From assembly GCA_040396955.1 (NCBI GenBank), contig JBBAWX010000001.1, forward strand, positions 301,531-365,530: DNA of 64,000 nucleotides, written 5' to 3'. The translations under genes were made by a program, and so were the position numbers. A model generated the notes under the pieces. The model had not been told where the DNA came from. It did not search any database and saw only the letters and a list, made by a program, of their open reading frames with translations. This DNA comes from UBA965 sp040396955 (GTDB taxonomy: Bacteria > Chloroflexota > Chloroflexia > Chloroflexales > Roseiflexaceae). This document shows, piece by piece, positions 61,701-64,000 of this stretch (positions within the stretch are counted from its first letter, which is position 1; every line of letters begins with the position of its first letter).

Positions 61701-64000
61701 ATCTGGCCACTGTCGAGGACCAAGGTGCTGTTGTTGACGATGTCAGCATACGCTTGTGCTGATGCACTCCCGTCAAGGAGCCATCGTGCAGCAACGTCGG
61801 GATACAGACCGGCAAATATCGCTTCTACTTCATCAGCGGTCAGAGCCGTGTCGTAGTAGCCAAGTAAGTCGAGGTACCCATTGAGGTAGTATGTCGTGCC
61901 GCTGATGGTGCCCATCCCAACTGCGAGCATGGCGTTGGTAAGGGTATATGCGCTGGGAGCAATGTCAGTGGCTGCTAGTACTCCATCGATGTAAATCGAG
62001 CGCCGTAACGTGGCAACATCATAGCTGATGGTGTAGTAATGCCACTGTGCAGCACTCGTGCTCCGCGTGCCAGCTCGGGTGCCATACCCGCTGTTCAATC
62101 CACTCGCAACCAGATTACTCCCGTTGGTGCGGAAGATGAACTGGCTGGCGTTGCTCGGGTTAAAGCCCACGTACAAACTACTGTCGCTACCAGCGCTCCC
62201 CTGGCTCAACACGGGAGCCTGGACGGAAGAACTATCGCGTTTGAGCCAGAATCCGATGCTCCAGCTTTGGCGTAGATCAACGGCAAGACGTGATGTCAAC
62301 GTGTCGTTGGCACCATCAAAGTACAAACTGTTGGCACTCATGCCGGGTTGGAGCCCGGTGGGGCAGTTGCTACAGTCGAATCCGAACGGCGACGTGCTAC
62401 TTGCCACGTTGTGGACCGTGGTCGGCGTCAGTGATGCCGTGGCCGTATGGGTCAGCGATGCGGTCGGAGTATTGGTGACTGACGGCGTGCGCGTGACTGT
62501 AGCCGTGCTGCTCGCTGCTGCCGTACTCGCGGCAGTTGCGGTGGCGGTGCGGGTCCGAGTTGGGGTCTTTGATGGCGTCACCGTGAAGGTAAGGCTGGGT
62601 GTGCGGGTGGATGAGGCCGTAAAGGTCGCCGACGCCGTCCGTGTATTCGACGGTGTAAAGGTCAGGCTCGGCGTCTTGGTAATCGACGGTGTCAGCGTGT
62701 TTGACGGGGTATTGGTGACTGACTGCGGCGTCGGTGTCGCGAGGCCCGAAGGATACCAGCGAGTGAAATGCTTCAACGAGCTCCCTGAGCCAGCATAATC
62801 GTAGTTGCCACCCACATACAGTAATCCTGTACCCGAGATGACCATGATGTCGTAGCAGGTGCCAAAGCTGGTGCCCGCACTATCTCGTAGACCTGCCGTA
62901 TTGCTACTGTCTTTGAGTGTGAACCACGTGTTGGCGCTCGTGTCGTAGCGGGCGATGGAGTTGACCGTCACCGATGTGCCGTTGTTGTTGGCAGTGCCAA
63001 ACGCACCACACATGTAGAAATCACCGTTGGGCTCGGCTCCAATATCATAGACGGTACCACTCAGCCCGTTGTTGGCAGTATTCGGGAATGTGACCCAAGT
63101 GTTCGCCCCAATGTCGTATTTGGCGATACGATTGCCGGGTGCAGTAAATTCGCCACCCACGAACATGAAGTTGTTGATGCGATCGAAGTAGATGGTGCGC
63201 ACTGTCCCATTAATCTGCGTCCCACTCGTGCTGTATGCCTGCGACCAACTATTTCCGCTAAACACGGCCAAATTATTCACAGCAAGTGGCGTCATGCCCA
63301 CCTGCGTAATCGTGCCGGCAGCATAGATTTTTGCACCGTTGGCATCCGCATCAAGGTCATACACCACATCCGTCGCCCCAGTCACACCGCCATCGAGCGT
63401 GCCAATGGTGTTGTTTTTGTTGATAACCGCAATGTCTGGGGTAAATGCCATGAAGCTTGAGGCACTGACATAGGTTGTCGTATTAAAATCTCCACCCACG
63501 TAGAGCTTTTGACTGTTGAAGAGGAGCGTGTACGCGGTGCCATCCATATCAAAGCACTCGGTGAATGCATCTGTGGCGACATCGTAAATGACCACATCAC
63601 ATGGATTGGTATTGAGGACGAAGCTCCCCGCCAAGTAGACAGAGGTTGTCCCATCGACCACGATGTCGTGAATTACCCCTGTCGCCTCGTTGTTTGCACC
63701 GAGTGCCGACCAACTCGTGCCGTCGAATTTTGCGAAGCGGTTGATGCTTTGCCCGCCAATGGAGGTGAAATTGCCGCCGATGTAGACATTCCCGGTCGTA
63801 TCTTGGTTGACCGCACGTACTTCGCCATTTGGCGCCGCACTTGCGACGAGTGTCCATAACCCGGCCTTGCTCGGATCGGTGACACTGGCCGCGCGTGATT
63901 GCGCGTTTGGTGTTGCTGTGGCGCTCGTCACAGGGGTGGCACTACGGGTGGGTGTGCTTGTTGCGCGGCCCACATTGCGCACCATCATGCCACCGGTGCT
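49766..64000 (-). CDS. Giant secreted/surface protein: propeller, LamG domains, DUF11 repeats (5' partial)
   Basis: The frame is open past the window edge, so the start and signal peptide lie outside; at least 4,740 residues are visible, with an intact C-terminus. From the N-terminus: a Thr/Ser/Pro segment; a propeller of about 370 residues with blades like NVYIGGNFTSIGG; a Thr/Pro/Ser stalk of about 115 residues; four LamG-like lectin domains (about 59,830-62,420), each with a WxIxFW or IAxWAK strand and an IYxDG turn; 22 DUF11 repeats; and a C-terminal Fn3-like domain (LVEWETTNEVNTWKYRIYR). No cell-wall sorting signal is seen. It is probably a surface adhesin or long fibre. Confidence 0.9.
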   Translation of the reverse strand, partial: STGGMMVRNVGRATSTPTRSATPVTSATATPNAQSRAASVTDPSKAGLWTLVASAAPNGEVRAVNQDTTGNVYIGGNFTSIGGQSINRFAKFDGTSWSALGANNEATGVIHDIVVDGTTSVYLAGSFVLNTNPCDVVIYDVATDAFTECFDMDGTAYTLLFNSQKLYVGGDFNTTTYVSASSFMAFTPDIAVINKNNTIGTLDGGVTGATDVVYDLDADANGAKIYAAGTITQVGMTPLAVNNLAVFSGNSWSQAYSTSGTQINGTVRTIYFDRINNFMFVGGEFTAPGNRIAKYDIGANTWVTFPNTANNGLSGTVYDIGAEPNGDFYMCGAFGTANNNGTSVTVNSIARYDTSANTWFTLKDSSNTAGLRDSAGTSFGTCYDIMVISGTGLLYVGGNYDYAGSGSSLKHFTRWYPSGLATPTPQSVTNTPSNTLTPSITKTPSLTFTPSNTRTASATFTASSTRTPSLTFTVTPSKTPTRTRTATATAASTAAASSTATVTRTPSVTNTPTASLTHTATASLTPTTVHNVASSTSPFGFDCSNCPTGLQPGMSANSLYFDGANDTLTSRLAVDLRQSWSIGFWLKRDSSSVQAPVLSQGSAGSDSSLYVGFNPSNASQFIFRTNGSNLVASGLNSGYGTRAGTRSTSAAQWHYYTISYDVATLRRSIYIDGVLAATDIAPSAYTLTNAMLAVGMGTISGTTYYLNGYLDLLGYYDTALTADEVEAIFAGLYPDVAARWLLDGSASAQAYADIVNNSTLVLDSGQIAPTPNALTVTSTVSGTLTSSGSAMQFTGWNGSSGTSLRSTNTYDLDDGFTIALWAKRSRGTNVDDWMISTDFGVGSENGALMNGVYAGFDSAGNVAFHVGDNTSGNKLSVASQNDTNFHHWIFSYDAASNIRSIYKDGVLLDNAVGANKLNVGAQTVRIGGLFWYSQRIERYFQGYVDRVELFSGPTSPGTAQSIYTYATLAQVGEYPLDRYNDNSEFTNSLGGLPISCPAVDAYVIGCANITTGYNATGAGFVATTDGTNVGTPLEITQALDYTEGYTIAYWAKADSTSAIDYYMHNMHDSTASGGASSLYAKSDGTVEHEVQTVGTSTAVTTDYSEWRRYAVVYDGTQHKIYIDGELADTQTATSTLADAVILFGGFTNDITAPTPYRASYNGAIDDISLYKKALTAAEIATDFSTYGGTVVSDNRIDSASGNTLNCTTATCPVSTTSDAARGNALAFDGTQSLTSVANVDFRTDWSIAFWGAISLGGSTQAIMGTDFLPQNNTLSVNRWFGAPTANGMATSFHGNDTYTTTAPDATLHHYVFTYNHTTFARQIYVDGVLAATSTSNGTAQYAGLPSPIFVGSWDGQYFLDGTIDELAIYDAILSSGDISTLYNGVPSGSTCCGTIYSDWSDTPTVDDPTIIPLYREAKVSADKNVSLVNDDGDGVPEAGESLLYTVDIVNTGSDVAKNIVFNDIPDTKTTLTVGSVTSSLGSVITGNTTGNKVVKVVIGDLASGGGSAKITFRVTINSPIAAGAAVISNQGTISGDNIPSVPTNDPRTAKLLDPTDTYLLADAKLVASKSGSLHTDVDANGSISAGDYIQYRVQISNVGNGIAADVVYRDTLVNMTYQSLSGDGVNQTSGAVIDVSFGDINPGGSVSITYITEIDKPLPAGVTFVSNQGLLTCDGVGCGKTDDPKTSDPEDPTMLMTNSEPTLEVRKQALLDSNDSDGVVGAGDLLNYSIEVRNTGTANAVNAFLNDIPDSNGRFVVGSVKTSQGTIVMGNVTGDVQVQIALGDIAPNGVATISYQVRIPSTLPSGVQRLINQATVSGDNFATEPSDDPTIPGPGDPTVVYVVAKPELSVIKDYMLSDDRDGDGVTSAGDELQYVIQIYNSGNATASSLSVTDQIPDLITVDSASIQVVTGTLILNQTAISGTVTLAKNFTVAKSSLPAGQTLTIRYTANITNAIPAGYTTFSNQAIVTGSNVPQTPSDNPKTTTPDDPTTISVSASPLMDSYKAVFIIVDADEDRMASAGDTLLYRISTSNLGSATASGVIISDKPDASSDLVVGSVTASNGSVTTGNSGSDSTVVVNAGSIPVGSTHVITYKTIVKNPLPTGAVTLSNQAGIVGSNFPVVKTDDPRTSNIDDPTRVTVVARPILKASKQASLLVDDDGDGMPSAGDTLSYKIIVRNSGATTATNVVLTDTLDTNLSLIGTSIAVSRGSTANSTAGAADRINFTIGALPPNETAELTYNAVIRDPLPAGVSFVENQAIVTSSNAPSALTDDPTTTKTNDPTRVPVAMKPVISMTKSATLISDANSNGFADVNDVVAYTITINNTGNGDATMVEYNDTIDSITSFVTGQQQTSAGTITVTGGSISVAIGTIPAKTSATLSYEVNIDGPIPSGKNFANNQGILTLTELPPIVTDDPSTPTPNDPTRVPLVREPFLQLSKQSGLAVDLNGDGDAQAGDVLEYVITLYNVGNDTAYNVRVVDNPDPATTLARGSVTTTHGAVVKGNGSTDTSLMVSVGSLLVGEIAVVSYRVTVINPLPAGVSRVCNQAVSYGSNAGNAYSNDPATSTNNDKTCAPVTQGAQIDATKTVKLVGDNDGDGVPTAGDDLEYIITVDSVGTLSAINVVMTDTLDANVTLVGSSSKASQGTTNEDTSGSHDVVVYTLGTIAKGNSVTASFRATINTPVPSGVKEVSNQAVITGANVPPTVTDDPNTTTPKDPTKTSVDNLPNLSANKQVYLLNDRDNNGYANRGDLVGYSITVRNSGNATATNVVIKDIPDSATTLITGTVLSTIGTVIVGNGATDKHVEVDVGNLLPNTDVAVDYGVFIVTQVNELINQGLVSSDNNPDVPTDDPKVVGLRNPTKFNMTNRPKLTATKQDVHFFDANNDGVVDPDDELLYRITIANTGNATAMGVVFNDLPDINAPLVVGSVTTSAGSVTNGNTIGHTSVRVAVGSIPAGNSVDITFKVKIVSSIPAGVSSVSNQGRVDATSLPTIPTDDPDTTTVDDPTVTPLVVAPVIVSEKDSYLSNDRNGDGIMSEGDEVAYTVIIENRGNADATGASFADTPDASTSLVVGSVQSSLGSITTGNTAGDTSIDVNIGTIPAGASATVTYRVDISSPLPAGVTDIKNQGSIYTNELPPVVTADPRFPTPRLRTSRPVVGIPKLVVTKAALLATDVNANGTANAGDVLSYRIVIKNVGSVTANSTALTDTLDTTLILDVTSIVISQGSARGTTTGNADRINALIGNIRANEQVELTYRATIKSPLPAGVTTVVNQALVTGTNTPSVLSDDPTTTQPDDPTRVNVSGNPEITATKQVVFVNDVDGDGNADAGDTLGYIITINNVGGSSANNLEYSDPIDHAVTYVASSAQASTGSINVTSAGGRSVVGWTIGTLARNTSVTAGYEVTVNSPIPNGVTTVSNQGIIKGTGIPEVPTDDPDTTTPDDPTLYPLDLAPVLRLSKRSALAVDVNGDGFAQAGDTLEYIVTVVNSGKTTATNTRISDVPHFATTLVNGSVRTSLGSVTLGNTVGDRNVAATIGDLPINAQAVISYRVLINTPLALGVSIIENQATARADNAPQVFSDDPTTILADDPTRHPVVAGPQLSVTKKATLHNDNDADGAISAGDDLRYTIVVRNTGQGTATNTLLTDTLDINMDLDLTQVVINRGSAVGANTNPDRVTASIGALAPGSSATLIYVAQIANPMPGGYREVRNQAIVKATETPIVLSDDPTTPTPKDPTVVFVASEPNLVAQKIAGLDQDLDNNGYTSAGDIIVYQVTIRNTGNTDATGVRMTDLLDSNTTLLVGSVKSTVGTVVSGNAQGDSAVEVSIGTLPAGRVVVVTYRATIANPLDSTVKEVSNQAIVSSNTQPDVPTDDPIPPGSQDPTKLPVTGNPILRAAKTAVLFSDINTNGIADANDKVLYNISVRNSGNATAQKVVLSDVPDLNGDLDEGTVMTTRGIVKKGNTVGDRTILVDIGALARGETATISYIITVRSPIPDGITHLVNQATITASNAPPAVTDDPDTTTPDDPTKVPVSAEPVLNSIKSSFLSTDNDGDGITSPGDELQYVVEVTNSGGAVGTSIVMTDTIDPDTTFVVGSARSSQGTTNINGQTITANIGDIPPGETVTISYRVTINIGINPGKDSVDNQAIFDSRNFPRFKSAGPLRPRTPGPTQVYITPKAHLYVTLDDILLIDDDNTGIASGGDTLGYTAEVYNTGVITAENVIFSVAPDINTTLIIGSVITGQGQVLSGNRTRQTTVEVALGDIPPGEKVIISYKVLVKRNISTRIMFLSTQAETTSDNVQPTPSDDPETFNSPDPTLTILGFDPYMDSFLDGDMLADNDNNGYLSPGDTIRYVLTVHNHGIVEAVNTWLTDTLEANTNLVVGSVTTSHGTIINGNNPGDTFLQVNAGTVPAQTGVVMVSYDAIIDNPVSPPSTRQIIHQSQITFNAGQRTRMAAQGAPRSAVARVYSIVSDDPEKGPTDDPTAELLGAGSYIDPTKSASLVVDSDRDGLIDPGDIIQYRVTSSNMGSSVFASGVISDTPDAKTTLINGSVQATRGTVVVGNTSGQTRVEVHLDDLEPGDTATVSYRVQVNAGATGTLTNQALVIEPGLDPVPTDDPESTNPDDPTEDTIGQRPTAIDLSRFSAQRTATGTLVEWETTNEVNTWKYRIYRVDASGKRSVVSKCTNIPATGSVGSGATYRCIDKSRKAVSYILEEITFNGAGSEYTTAVNRNRIGYPTPVLPFANRWHR
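50125..59757 (-). repeat. Array of 22 DUF11 repeats in the giant gene
   Basis: Each unit is about 430 bases (about 145 residues). It starts with a strand like PxLxxxKxxxL, has an Asp-rich loop such as DRDGDGVTSAGDELQY, then a DUF11 beta-sandwich (VRNTGxATAxxV, DTLD or DIPD), and ends in an acidic TDDPxTTxPDDPT linker. The Asp loop resembles dockerin or EF-hand type calcium sites. The units are diverged from each other, so the array is old rather than a recent tandem duplication. Confidence 0.88.
62396..62751 (-). repeat. Thr/Pro/Ser low-complexity stalk
   Basis: This stretch encodes repeated motifs of the form TPSxTxTPS and TxTATxT. It joins the propeller to the first LamG domain and is probably an extended, possibly glycosylated, stalk. 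Confidence 0.85.

Noticed and set aside
62058..62798. Plus-strand Val-rich repetitive frame (246 codons)
   Set aside because: It is the antisense image of the Thr/Pro/Ser stalk and first LamG domain.

Overview
The window looks like a chromosomal stretch from a Chloroflexota-type bacterium. This is an inference from style rather than from a marker gene. The signs are lipoprotein and Tat-lipoprotein leaders followed by Ala/Pro/Glu/Ser-rich spacers, a giant secreted protein with a Thr/Pro/Ser linker and DUF11 repeats, and orphan sugar-transport operons without their own ATPase. I found no rRNA, tRNA, CRISPR array, insertion sequence or prophage gene.

Positions 1-18,915 form a carbohydrate-use locus. 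It holds a 5'-truncated fucose/arabinose-isomerase-like gene, a very large GH106-like glycosidase, a lipoprotein, a divergent pair of operons (enolase-superfamily enzyme plus serine hydrolase on the minus strand; GH36 alpha-galactosidase on the plus strand), a sugar ABC importer (two permeases and a Tat-lipoprotein binding protein, no ATPase), a second GH36-like enzyme, a mutarotase-like protein, an SDR dehydrogenase and an IclR regulator. Two promoters in this locus carry the same 14-bp palindrome just downstream of the -10 box, and a weaker version precedes the iclR gene, which suggests one regulon.

Positions 19,060-34,332 are mixed. There is an envelope operon (YggT protein, PQQ-type propeller, large polytopic membrane protein, perhaps a 31-residue membrane peptide), an HpcH/HpaI aldolase, a 916-residue helical-repeat protein with a DUF2325-like C-terminus, an ALDH7-type dehydrogenase, a DUF554 protein, a decayed SDR-like protein beside a GntR regulator, a MerR regulator with a perfect inverted repeat, a DUF4405 cytochrome-like protein with a His-rich membrane partner, and a secreted DUF1996 protein.

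Positions 34,398-38,159 are a compact sulfation cassette on the minus strand (cysD, fused cysNC, sulfotransferase) that would make PAPS and use it. A divergent homocysteine methyltransferase follows.

Positions 39,324-45,872 are the most interesting block. Six minus-strand genes lie in a row: an Rrf2/IscR-like regulator, a TerY-like vWA protein, a PP2C phosphatase, a beta-carbonic anhydrase, a YegI/TerY-P-type kinase with zinc-ribbon-like motif, membrane segment and large external domain, and an orphan amino-acid-binding lipoprotein. This is a TerY-P phospho-switch with unusual added parts. A TerC-family gene lies about 2 kb upstream, with an aldo/keto reductase coupled to it.

Positions 49,766-64,000 are one gene for a secreted or surface giant (at least 4,740 residues, 5' end outside the window): propeller, Thr/Pro-rich stalk, four LamG-like lectin domains, 22 DUF11 repeats each with an Asp-rich calcium-type loop, and a C-terminal Fn3-like domain.
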